Assembly: GCF_020405185.1 (NCBI RefSeq)
Contig: NZ_CP084464.1
Location: forward strand, 62,001-126,000
DNA: 64,000 bases
Source of the DNA: Halomicrobium salinisoli
GTDB lineage: Archaea > Halobacteriota > Halobacteria > Halobacteriales > Haloarculaceae
Direction: 5' to 3'
This document shows positions 17,535-24,823 of the stretch, one piece after another. Position 1 is the first letter of the stretch; every line of letters begins with the position of its first letter. Below the pieces are notes generated by a model. That model ran no database searches. It saw only the letters and a program-made list of their open reading frames with translations, and was not told the origin of the DNA. A program made the position numbers and the translations under genes.

Positions 17535-18286
17535 CACTCACCTCCGGGGCCGACAGGCCCCTCGAAGTCCCCGGTCGCGACCAGGTGGCCCTCGCTGGAC
17601 AGCGTGATCGGCAGCTGCGGGAGCGCCCGCCCCGGCGGCCCGCCGGTGACGGCCGCGCCGGAAAGCGGATCGAACCGCCCGGAGTGACACGGGCAGACCA
17701 GCGTCTGATCGTCCCGGTCGGAGACCATACACCCCGCGTGCGTGCAGACCTTCGAGTAGGCGGCGTAGCCGGCGACGGTGTACTCCATGCTGGTGTCGCC
17801 GCCGAAGGCGTCCTCGGGGAACCGGACCAGCAGCGTCGGCGCCCGGTCGATGCCGGGCCGTGGTTCGGGAAACACCGTCAGCTGCTCGCCCTCGCCAAGG
17901 CGGCCCTCGGGGATGCGCTGACCGTTCTCGTCGACCAGCGGCACGCCGTCAGTGTACACCGGCCCGGAGTAGCCGCGCTCGAACACCTGCGTGAGACTCG
18001 CGACGGGGGCCGCCAGACTGCCCAGCGCGGTCAGGCCGCCGACCGTCGCCAGCGCCTTCGCGTAGTCGCGCCGGCGCATCTCGGCGCGGGCGTCGCCCCA
18101 GAACTCCCGGTAGATGCTCGGGCCGTCGTCGCGGGCGTCGCCGTCGTCCTCGCAGGGGCACGTCTCGCAGTCCGCGTCGCTGCCCCCGTCGCCGAGCGGG
18201 TACTCCCTCGTCAGGTCCGCGTCGAGGACGTCGCTCCGCCGACCGGCGTCGTCCCGGTCCGGGCGGGAGTCGTCGCGGTCCGTCAC
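17534..18286 (-). CDS. Rieske 2Fe-2S protein of the nar operon
   Basis: 250 residues. The Rieske motifs are CTHAGC (C181, H183, C186) and CPCHSG (C198, C200, H201), giving ligands C181/H183/C198/H201 and a C186-C200 disulfide. A membrane/Tat-type N-terminus follows a long charged lead ([21 protein letters not shown], residues 70-90), which would place the cluster outside. The N-terminal CETCPC stretch (residues 40-45) is unusual. It pairs with cytochrome b as a quinol-oxidising unit, and overlaps both neighbours by 1-4 nt. Confidence 0.95.
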   Translation of the reverse strand: MTDRDDSRPDRDDAGRRSDVLDADLTREYPLGDGGSDADCETCPCEDDGDARDDGPSIYREFWGDARAEMRRRDYAKALATVGGLTALGSLAAPVASLTQVFERGYSGPVYTDGVPLVDENGQRIPEGRLGEGEQLTVFPEPRPGIDRAPTLLVRFPEDAFGGDTSMEYTVAGYAAYSKVCTHAGCMVSDRDDQTLVCPCHSGRFDPLSGAAVTGGPPGRALPQLPITLSSEGHLVATGDFEGPVGPGGE

Positions 18287-19020
18287 GAGTGATCCCTCCG
18301 TTCGGCGACCTCGACGTGGGGCATGAACCAGGCGTAGTACGACACCGTCAGCCCGGCCAGCGACGTGAACATCCCGAACGCGTATACGCCGAAGTACTGC
18401 GTCCGCGCGAGGGTGAGGTACTCGCCGGTGAACAGGGCGGCGAAGGCGATGGTCAGCACCGTCAGCCCGCCCATCGCGATCAGTCCCTCGCGGGCCTCGC
18501 TGGCCTCGCGGTACGCCACGATCCAGCGGTCCCCGGTCTCCAGCCAGGGGAGCGCCGTAACGCCGCCGTCGGAACGGAGTTCCGACGGGACTCGGCTCGC
18601 GTCGCTCGGCTCACCGCCCTCGGAACTCCGTTCCGACGAGGCTCGCGATCCAGCGGATCGCTCACCGCCGTCAGAGCTGCGCTCTGACGAGGGTCGGCTC
18701 ACTTCGTTCGCCTCACCCCCGTCTGCCACACGTTCGGGGGCGTCCGCCGGCGGCCGGGCCAGCCGGTCCATGAACCGGTGGAAGAAGGCCAGCGCGCCCA
18801 GCAGCCCGAACAGGGCGACCCAGACGATCACGCCGACCTGGCTCGGCGAGAGCTTGTTCGGCGCGTCGACGAAGCCGTCCAGGGGTCGGATCTCGCTGAC
18901 GCCGTGGTCGATCTCGACCTCCTCCGACGGCGGCTCGCCCTGTAGCGCGACGGCCCACGTCGGGACCAGCACGGCCAGGACGACCAGTACGACGACCAGC
19001 GCCCTCGTTCGTCGCGTCAT
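18283..19020 (-). CDS. four-helix membrane protein of the nar operon
   Basis: 245 residues. It has an N-terminal hydrophobic helix (8-26, possibly a signal anchor), a second at 63-80, and after a hydrophilic insert two more (about 178-200 and 209-232). Family not recognised; a membrane protein at this position precedes the Rieske gene in other haloarchaeal nar clusters. Residues 101-151 are three tandem 17-residue repeats of the type GGE-x7-SSERSS, not membrane-compatible and probably an insertion between helices 2 and 3. The start overlaps the 72-codon ORF, the stop the Rieske gene. Confidence 0.8.
   Translation of the reverse strand: MTRRTRALVVVLVVLAVLVPTWAVALQGEPPSEEVEIDHGVSEIRPLDGFVDAPNKLSPSQVGVIVWVALFGLLGALAFFHRFMDRLARPPADAPERVADGGEANEVSRPSSERSSDGGERSAGSRASSERSSEGGEPSDASRVPSELRSDGGVTALPWLETGDRWIVAYREASEAREGLIAMGGLTVLTIAFAALFTGEYLTLARTQYFGVYAFGMFTSLAGLTVSYYAWFMPHVEVAERRDHS
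18568..18720. repeat. three tandem 51-bp in-frame repeats
   Basis: Three 17-codon units encode GGEANEVSRPSSERSSD, GGERSAGSRASSERSSE and GGEPSDASRVPSELRSD. The DNA copies have diverged by a few bases each. The middle unit contains the 33 bp that are identical to 15646-15678 in narG. The repeats split helices 2 and 3 of the host membrane protein. Confidence 0.9.
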
Positions 19021-19235
19021 GGCGTCTCACCGTCCCGTGGCGGACCGCCGCGGTAGCTCGGTGCGGTCGACGCTGTTCCGTTCCCGGACTCCCGCGCCCG
19101 CTGGCGCGCGACCGCCGCGCGCCCGGCCTGACTGTCACCGACGGGCGAGTGCACCGTCGCCGTCGATGCCGGCCGGACGACGACGCCCGCGCCGGCGGGC
19201 GTGACCGGGAGACTGCCTGGTGGTTCGCCTCCCAT
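19017..19235 (-). CDS. 72-residue leader ORF of the nar operon
   Basis: The ORF starts MGGEPPGSLPVTPAGAG and is Gly/Pro/Ala-rich with no membrane helix and no recognised family. Two things support translation: a TTTTTTAC box at about 19258-19266 lies about 27 nt upstream of its ATG (leaderless spacing), and its TGA overlaps the next ATG (ATGA). So the nar mRNA probably begins at or near this ATG. It could be a true small protein or a ribosome-loading leader peptide for the operon. Confidence 0.5.
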   Translation of the reverse strand: MGGEPPGSLPVTPAGAGVVVRPASTATVHSPVGDSQAGRAAVARQRARESGNGTASTAPSYRGGPPRDGETP

Positions 19236-19534
19236 GTGCGTGAGGTCACAGACGGGCGTAAAAAACGGCGAGCGGCGTTCTCAGCGGGCTGCAACCGCCG
19301 TCGAATCGGGTGGTGAACCCGTCATTTGACGGCCGAGACGGCGCCGGCGACCGGTCGCCGTCGGGTCCGCGGTATGAAAGCCCCCAGTATCGGGGACCGA
19401 CGGCCTGAACGGCGTACGCTACACGTTCGCCTCGCGTTCCTGTCGAGCGAGAACGCGCTCTCGGGTGCCGTGCGCGGCGATTTCCGCCGGGAACGAACCG
19501 GTGTCGCGACCGGACGCCCGCGTCGAACGGCGGA
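19236..19534. other. 299-bp upstream region of the nar operon
   Basis: No gene seen. It contains the nar TATA box and the 3' flank of the MFS transporter, with several GAACG/CGTTC half-palindromes (for example around 19430-19500), but none arranged as a clear operator. Confidence 0.4.
19256..19268 (-). promoter_or_regulatory. TATA box of the nar operon
   Basis: CGTTTTTTACGCC on the minus strand, centred about 28 nt before the ATG at 19235. It is the most AT-rich stretch in the 300-bp upstream region and the right distance for a leaderless start. No perfect CGAA-N4-TTCG palindrome is present upstream; only a half-site (CGAATCGG at about 19304) sits about 45 bp further out. Confidence 0.55.
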
Positions 19535-20824
19535 TCAGTCTTCGGGCACCACCCCCGGCGCCGACTCCGGAGCGGGCGCCGGCGGTTCGTGCGTACCGAA
19601 CTCGGGATGGGTCTCCTCCATCCAGACGAACACGACGGCCCCGGAGAGGAACATCAGGACCGCGGTCACGTAGAACGCGGCCTCGGCGCTCACGACCTCC
19701 ATCGAGAGGCCGATCACGATCGCGCCGACCGCGTAGCCCGAGTCGCGCCACATCCGGTAGACGCCCATGCCCGCCGACCGCCAGGTCGGATGGGCGGCGT
19801 CGCTGGGCACGGTCATCAGGTTCGGATACAGCAGCGCCATCCCGAGCCCGGAGGCGGCGGCCAGGGCGGCCCACGGGAGGAACCCCTCGACGAGCGCCAT
19901 CCCGAGGACGCCCCCGCCGGCCAGGAACATCCCTGCGACGACCGGCGGGCGCCGACCGATGCGGTCCGCGAGGCCACCGGTACCGATCTGGGAGAAGTAC
20001 ATCGCGCTGTGGACGCCGACGACGAGCCCCACGGCGTCGATGCCGAGCCCCTGGCTCGTCAGGTACAGCGGCACGGCGATCCAGAACAGCGTGTCCACGA
20101 AGTTCTCGACGTGGCCGGCCTGCGCCGCCGCGAACAGCGTCCGGTCGCCGTAGGTGGCTCGCTTCACGACCGCTCTGAAGGGGAGGTTCGCGTCGCGGTC
20201 GTCGTCGTCCCCCTCGGCCTGCGCGTACTGGACGGTCTCCCTGATCAGGAAGATCGAGACGAGGAACGCCAGCACGACGACCGCCGCGAGGAAGTAGAAC
20301 GGCTCGGGACGGAGGTTCGTCCGCGCCGCGATGACCCCCGTGATCCAGGCGCCGACGGCGAGTCCGGTGTAGCCGAACGACTCGTCGATGCCGACCGCGA
20401 GGCCGCGCTGGTCGGGCCCGGCGAGGTCGATCTTCGCGTTGATCGCCATGCTCCACGTCAGCGCCTGGTTGACGCCCAGGAGGACGTTCCCGACGGTGAT
20501 CCAGCCCCAGCTGGGCGCGAAGATGAGGACGAGCGGGAGGGGCAGTGCAGTCGCCCACCCGGCGACGAGCACGGGCTTGCGGCCGTACTCCTCGCCCCAC
20601 TTGCCCGCGTAGAGGTTGAGGATCGACTTCACGATCCCGAACGAGACGACGAACGAGCCGATGACCAGGAACGACTCGACGCCGAGCACGTCCTCGCCCA
20701 GAACGGGGACGACGGCCCGTTCGGACCCGATCGTCAGCCCGGTGAGAAACACCAGCAGGACGTGCAGCGAGAACTGCCCGAGGTGCTCGCGGATGCCCTG
20801 TTTCAGGTCAGTTGCCTTGCTCAT
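19535..20824 (-). CDS. MFS transporter
   Basis: 429 residues, 12 predicted helices, major facilitator fold. The loop-2/3 motif appears as NLYAGKWGEEYGRKPVLV and its second-half copy as GGLADRIGRRPPVVAGM. The substrate is not evident. It is the second gene of an operon, starting 3 nt after the stop of the rhodanese/metallo-hydrolase gene, so it probably imports or exports a compound handled by that enzyme (a sulfur species is plausible). It ends 299 bp before the start of the nar operon on the same strand. Confidence 0.88.
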   Translation of the reverse strand: MSKATDLKQGIREHLGQFSLHVLLVFLTGLTIGSERAVVPVLGEDVLGVESFLVIGSFVVSFGIVKSILNLYAGKWGEEYGRKPVLVAGWATALPLPLVLIFAPSWGWITVGNVLLGVNQALTWSMAINAKIDLAGPDQRGLAVGIDESFGYTGLAVGAWITGVIAARTNLRPEPFYFLAAVVVLAFLVSIFLIRETVQYAQAEGDDDDRDANLPFRAVVKRATYGDRTLFAAAQAGHVENFVDTLFWIAVPLYLTSQGLGIDAVGLVVGVHSAMYFSQIGTGGLADRIGRRPPVVAGMFLAGGGVLGMALVEGFLPWAALAAASGLGMALLYPNLMTVPSDAAHPTWRSAGMGVYRMWRDSGYAVGAIVIGLSMEVVSAEAAFYVTAVLMFLSGAVVFVWMEETHPEFGTHEPPAPAPESAPGVVPED

Positions 20825-20827
20825 CGG

Positions 20828-21940
20828 TCACTCGGCGGCGCAGTTGTTCGGCCCCAGTTCGAGGTCGCCCAGCTCGTCCTCGGGGACCGACTCCCGCCCG
20901 ACGTTGACCCGCTTGACGCGCTCGAAGTTCGGCGGGTGGTCCGGGACGTCCGACGCGAGCGTCTCGACGAACGCCTCGCGGTCCCGCTGCAGGTCCTCGT
21001 TGCGCTCTTCGACCGCGGCCAGCGTCGCGGTCACCGGCGGCTCGGGCGACCCGGGGTCGTGCGCCGGCAGGACGACCGCGTCGTCCGGACGCTCCAGCAG
21101 GCGCTGGAGGCTCTCGTAGAGCGTGGCGGCGTTGGCCGCGACGTCGGAGTCCTCGATCCCGGCCTCGACGCCGAGCTCGACCCGGCCGACGCTGTCGTGG
21201 AAGAGGGTGTCGCCGGTGAGCAGCGCCGCCCCCTCGACGTCGAACGAGACGCTGCCCTCGCTGTGGCCGGGCGTGTGGATCACCTCGACGTCGACGCCGC
21301 CGACGGTGATCGTCTCGCCGTCCTCGAGGGGCGCGGCGTCGACGGCGAGCGCGTCCGCCGGGTGGAGGTAGTAGGGGACGTCGTGCCGGGACGCGAGGTC
21401 GCGCCCGCCGGACACGTGGTCGGCGTGGGCGTGCGAGTCGAGGACGGCGACCAGATCGGCGTCGCGGTCCCCGAGGATCGCCTCGTACTCCTCGACGTAG
21501 CTCGACGGGTCGAACACGGCCGCCCGACCGTCCGAGACGAGGACGTGCGAGAGGCAGCCCTTCCCCGGGCGAGCGACCTGGATCAGTTCCCCGTCGAGGT
21601 CGACCGGGACGGGAGCGTGGCGGTGGACGCGGCTCCAGCCGTTCATGCCGTCCACCAGCGTCGCGGCGTCGTACCCCATCTCCGCGAGCACCGCCGTCGC
21701 CGTCTGGGAGACGACGCCCGCCGCACAGACCGTGACGATCTCCCTGTCCTCCGGGAGGTCCGCGAAGGCCTCCTTCGCGGCCGCCGGGTCGTCGACCAGC
21801 TGATCGTAGACGTCGACGTTCGCGCTGTCCGGGACGTGCCACTCCTCGAACTCCTCGCGGTGGCGGACGTCCAGGACGAACACGTCCTCTCCGTCCCCCT
21901 GTAACCGCCTGCCGAGTTCCGCCGGTTGTATCTCTGACAT
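20828..21940 (-). CDS. rhodanese-metallo-beta-lactamase fusion (persulfide dioxygenase-like)
   Basis: 370 residues. Residues 1-105 form a rhodanese domain with active loop VTVCAAGVVSQ (C72). From about 115 there is an MBL-fold hydrolase with H170-A-H172-A-D174-H175, the GHSEGSV motif and a TGDTLFHDSVGR segment, typical of the ETHE1/BLH persulfide dioxygenase and related enzymes. The domain order (rhodanese first) is the reverse of common PRF fusions. Likely role: handling persulfide or sulfane sulfur, with transfer and oxidation in one chain. The start at 21940 (MSEIQPAELG) has a TATA-like CTATTCAG 28 nt upstream. Confidence 0.88.
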   Translation of the reverse strand: MSEIQPAELGRRLQGDGEDVFVLDVRHREEFEEWHVPDSANVDVYDQLVDDPAAAKEAFADLPEDREIVTVCAAGVVSQTATAVLAEMGYDAATLVDGMNGWSRVHRHAPVPVDLDGELIQVARPGKGCLSHVLVSDGRAAVFDPSSYVEEYEAILGDRDADLVAVLDSHAHADHVSGGRDLASRHDVPYYLHPADALAVDAAPLEDGETITVGGVDVEVIHTPGHSEGSVSFDVEGAALLTGDTLFHDSVGRVELGVEAGIEDSDVAANAATLYESLQRLLERPDDAVVLPAHDPGSPEPPVTATLAAVEERNEDLQRDREAFVETLASDVPDHPPNFERVKRVNVGRESVPEDELGDLELGPNNCAAE

Positions 21941-21976
21941 CGTACCTTTCCGTACGACGGGCGTCTGAATAGGGGT

Positions 21977-21998
21977 GGTGCCGGACATGACCGGCACC
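21977..21998. promoter_or_regulatory. perfect 22-bp inverted repeat operator in a divergent promoter
   Basis: GGTGCCGG-ACATGA-CCGGCACC: 8-bp perfect arms around a 6-bp centre. It lies between the divergent starts at 21940 (minus) and 22028 (plus), directly upstream of the TATA-like boxes of both (CTATTCAG at about 21966-21973 minus; CGTTAATCC at about 21998-22006 plus). It is well placed for a regulator, most simply the adjacent HTH protein, to control both promoters. Confidence 0.75.
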
Positions 21999-22027
21999 GT
22001 TAATCCCGGCGAGCGCAAAGCGTCGGT

Positions 22028-22750
22028 ATGGCCCTGTACGAGGCGTCCCTGCGAGTGAAACACGAGTGCCCGTATCGGTCGATCTCGGAGCGCTTTCCGG
22101 ATCTCACGATACGCGAGTGGCCGCTGAGCGACTGCCAGGTGCTCGAGATCTCCTCGGAAGAGGCGCCGACCGACGAGCTGCTCGCTGAGATCGACGAGCT
22201 GGGAACGGTGCTCCACGAGTCGACCGACGACGACGGCTACCACGTCGTCACGCAGTCCTGCCTCTGCTCGCTCGAGGAGTCGATCGTCGACCGGTTCGAG
22301 GCGCACAACTGCCTCTACCAGTCGCCGACGATCTACCGGCAAGGGTGGGAACACTACACGGTCGTCGCCTTCGACGAGGCCGACGTCCGGTCGCTGCTCG
22401 ACGAACTGCGCTCGGACCGCGACATCGAGCTCCTCTCGAAGACGTCCATCGCGGAGAAGCAGGTCCCCCACAGCATGCTGGCGCCCGTCGATCGGCTGTT
22501 CGACGACGTCACCGACCGGCAGCTGGCGGCCCTGCAGCTTGCGCTGGAGAGCGGGTACTACGAGCAGCCTCGGCGGACGTCGCTGCGCGAGCTCGCCCAG
22601 CAGACCGCCGTCGCCCGGTCGACATACGAGGAGCACCTCCGGAAGGCCGAGAACAAGCTGCTCTCGAACGCGGGGCAGTTCCTGCGGCTGGTGACGGCGA
22701 CGACGTCGACGAACCCGCTCCGGTCGGAACAGCCGGCCAGCGCCGATTAG
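22028..22750 (+). CDS. Cys-rich bacterio-opsin-activator (HTH-10) family regulator
   Basis: 240 residues. The C-terminal HTH-10 (Bat-type) domain is clear: LTDRQLAALQLALESGYYEQPRRTSLRELAQQTAVARSTYEEHLRKAENKLL-like, residues about 168-222. The N-terminal sensor has five cysteines (C14 in KHECPY, C36, C78-x-C80 in QSCLCS, C95), resembling the DmsR/NarO type, but with CXCX14C instead of CXCX7C. It probably senses redox, metal or sulfur through Cys. Leaderless: a TATA-like TTAATCC lies about 26 nt before the ATG. It is divergent from the rhodanese-MBL/MFS operon across a perfect palindrome. Confidence 0.85.
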   Translation: MALYEASLRVKHECPYRSISERFPDLTIREWPLSDCQVLEISSEEAPTDELLAEIDELGTVLHESTDDDGYHVVTQSCLCSLEESIVDRFEAHNCLYQSPTIYRQGWEHYTVVAFDEADVRSLLDELRSDRDIELLSKTSIAEKQVPHSMLAPVDRLFDDVTDRQLAALQLALESGYYEQPRRTSLRELAQQTAVARSTYEEHLRKAENKLLSNAGQFLRLVTATTSTNPLRSEQPASAD

Positions 22751-22798
22751 CATGCCGACTGACGGTCGGTGGGCCGGCGATGGAGGCAGCGCTCCGCT

Positions 22799-23440
22799 TC
22801 AGTCGGCGTCGACGAACGCCGCCGTGGCGAGCTTCGCTTCGACGGCACTGAGCCGCTGTGAGAGGGCCGGCTTCGAGACGCCGAGGTCGTCGGCCAGCTC
22901 GCCGAACGACGTCTCCCGCGGCCGCTCGTAGTAGCCGCTCGCGACCGCCCGAACGGCCGCCTCGCGCTGTTTCTCGGTCAGCCCGGCGAGCTCGACGGTG
23001 ACGGTCTCGCCGGGGTCGTCCGCCGCGCCGTCGACCCGCCTGATCCGGCACAGGTGTACCTCGGCAGTGACGCTCTCCAGAGCGTCGATCAGCTCGCCCA
23101 GGGCCGTCCGGTCGGGCAGGTACGCCTCGACGCGGAACCGATCGTCCGAGACGTCGGTGACCTCCGGGACGCAGCCGACCGCGTCGAAGACGGCGCAGGG
23201 ACACCCCCCGTCGACCTCGCTGGTGGCGTGGACGACGGACGCGTCGCCGCCGCTCCCCGACGTCCTGACGGTGACGTCCGTCCGGCAGGTCCGATCGACG
23301 AGCCGCTGACGGACGCCGACGACCTCGCCGTCGATCCCCGCCAGCGGACACGCAGCGGCCGCCTCGTGGACGACCTCGAGTTCGACGCAGAGGTCCCGCC
23401 GGGACCGGTCGGCGTCGGTCGGATCGCGACTGCCGCTCAT
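22799..23440 (-). CDS. NarO-like HTH-10 regulator with CXCX7C motif
   Basis: 213 residues. The N-terminal half has C18, C31, C52 and then GGCPCAVFDAVGC, i.e. C80-x-C82-x7-C90. A CXnCXCX7C arrangement is what I recall for NarO and DmsR, the haloarchaeal regulators of denitrification and DMSO respiration. The C-terminal half is the HTH-10 domain (LTEKQREAAVRAVASGYYERPRETSFGELADDLGVSKPALSQRL). A TATA-like CTTAATTTCG lies 25-30 nt upstream of the ATG. Its location 3.6 kb from the nar operon, with NarO-type palindromes elsewhere in the window, supports the assignment. I withhold the symbol, since orthology is not proven. Confidence 0.8.
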   Translation of the reverse strand: MSGSRDPTDADRSRRDLCVELEVVHEAAAACPLAGIDGEVVGVRQRLVDRTCRTDVTVRTSGSGGDASVVHATSEVDGGCPCAVFDAVGCVPEVTDVSDDRFRVEAYLPDRTALGELIDALESVTAEVHLCRIRRVDGAADDPGETVTVELAGLTEKQREAAVRAVASGYYERPRETSFGELADDLGVSKPALSQRLSAVEAKLATAAFVDAD

Positions 23441-23535
23441 GTCCGCTAGTACGACCCGGACGAAATTAAGCGGGGGACGCGGTCCAGCGCCGCGGGAATC
23501 CGCCGGTCGCTTAAGTGACTCGAACGCGGTCACGC

Positions 23536-24594
23536 CTACGCGGCGTCGATCTTCGAACCGTCGGCGCGCTCCGCGTGGGAGCGACGGCGGAGCCGGCCGA
23601 CGCGGTCCATGACCGTCCGGGCGAGCTGGCGGAACTTCCCGGTCGTGATCCCGCCGTCGGCGGCGAGGGCGATCGGCGCCCCGGCGTGTTCCCGGACAGT
23701 CGGATCCAGCGGCAGCCGCACCAGCAGGGGCGCGTCCAGGTCGTCGGCCAGCAGCTCGCCGTCCCTGGTGTCGACGCGGTCGTGGACCGCGTTGCACTCC
23801 GGGCAGACGAACGTGCGCTTGTTCTCGACGACGCCCAGCACCGGGAGGTCGCGGTCCCGGCACTGCGCGACGGCCTCGCGCGCGCCGGCGACCGCGACAG
23901 ACTGGGGCGTGGTCACGACGACGGTCCCCACCAGCGGGAGCCGATCCAGCGCCGCTTCCCAGGTGGCACCGGAGCCCGACGGCAGGTCGACGATCACGTA
24001 GTCGCGGTCCGTCCAGTCGAGGACCGCCCAGGCGTCCGCGATCCGCTCGGCGGCCTCGGTCGGACGGCCGGCCACCGGCCCGTCCCCGTCGGCGAGGAAC
24101 CCGACGCCGAACAGCTCGAGGTCGCAGGAGTCGACCGGCGTGACCGGTTCGCGGTCGGCGGTCCCGTCGTCGACGCCCAGCTCGTGGGCCACAGTCGGAC
24201 CGTAGACGTCGGCGTCGAACAGCCCGACCCGCGCGCCGCGGCGGGCCATCGCCGCGGCGAGGTTCACGGCCACGGTGCTGGTCCCGACGCCGCCCTTGCC
24301 GGAGCAGAGCCCGATCACCGCCGGCGTGCCGTCGCCGGCGGGGGTCGCGTCGTCGACGTCGATGACGACGTCCGCGTCGTAGCCGGCCTCCTCGACCCGG
24401 TCGCGGACGTCGGCGAGCAGGTCGGTCTCCGCGGGCGAGTAGGGCGCGCCCAGCGCCAGCGGCACGCGCGCCGTCGTCGCCGCCGTCTCCACGTCCCCGA
24501 CGAGTCCCAGCGAGACCACGTCCGCTCCGAGGTCGGGGTCCTCGACGGTCGCCAGTCGCTCCAGTAGTCGCTCTGTCACGGACGTCACCTCCAC
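23536..24594 (-). CDS. Mrp/NBP35-family ATPase (Fe-S carrier)
   Basis: 352 residues. Residues 1-85 are a short MIP18/DUF59-like domain (LLERLATVEDPDLGADVVSLGLV), followed by the P-loop domain with deviant Walker A GKGGVGTS (99-106). Next are FDADVYGPTV (switch I) and DYVIVDLPSGSG (Walker B; SGSG replaces the usual PPGTGD), and a CPEC pair about residue 269 for bridging Fe-S binding. It probably carries Fe-S clusters to apo-enzymes. The neighbourhood is full of Fe-S enzymes (nar, siroheme reductase). Some Walker/switch residues differ from canonical Mrp, suggesting a specialised paralogue. Confidence 0.85.
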   Translation of the reverse strand: MEVTSVTERLLERLATVEDPDLGADVVSLGLVGDVETAATTARVPLALGAPYSPAETDLLADVRDRVEEAGYDADVVIDVDDATPAGDGTPAVIGLCSGKGGVGTSTVAVNLAAAMARRGARVGLFDADVYGPTVAHELGVDDGTADREPVTPVDSCDLELFGVGFLADGDGPVAGRPTEAAERIADAWAVLDWTDRDYVIVDLPSGSGATWEAALDRLPLVGTVVVTTPQSVAVAGAREAVAQCRDRDLPVLGVVENKRTFVCPECNAVHDRVDTRDGELLADDLDAPLLVRLPLDPTVREHAGAPIALAADGGITTGKFRQLARTVMDRVGRLRRRSHAERADGSKIDAA

Positions 24595-24823
24595 TGGTCC
24601 GGCCCGGCCCCCGGCCGGTGGGCGATTCTCGGCGGTCGGAACGCCGCTCCCAGACGCGAGGGGTCGGTCTGTGTCGGTGTCACGTCAGTGAGTACGCCAC
24701 CGACCGCCATCCGGACGGCGCTTAACTGTTCGTGGCTTTAAGAGGGGACGCGTTGCAGGGCGGTCCCGGGGCGAGCGGCCGACTGCGGGCGGTCGAATCG
24801 GAGAGCGGCGACGGCAGTCCGCC
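24595..24823. other. 229-bp intergenic region
   Basis: Between the Mrp gene and the phosphotransacetylase-like gene, both on the minus strand. It holds AT-rich CTTAACTG and GGCTTTAAGAGG at about 24721-24746 that could serve as a promoter or termination signal. No coding region is supported. Confidence 0.35.
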
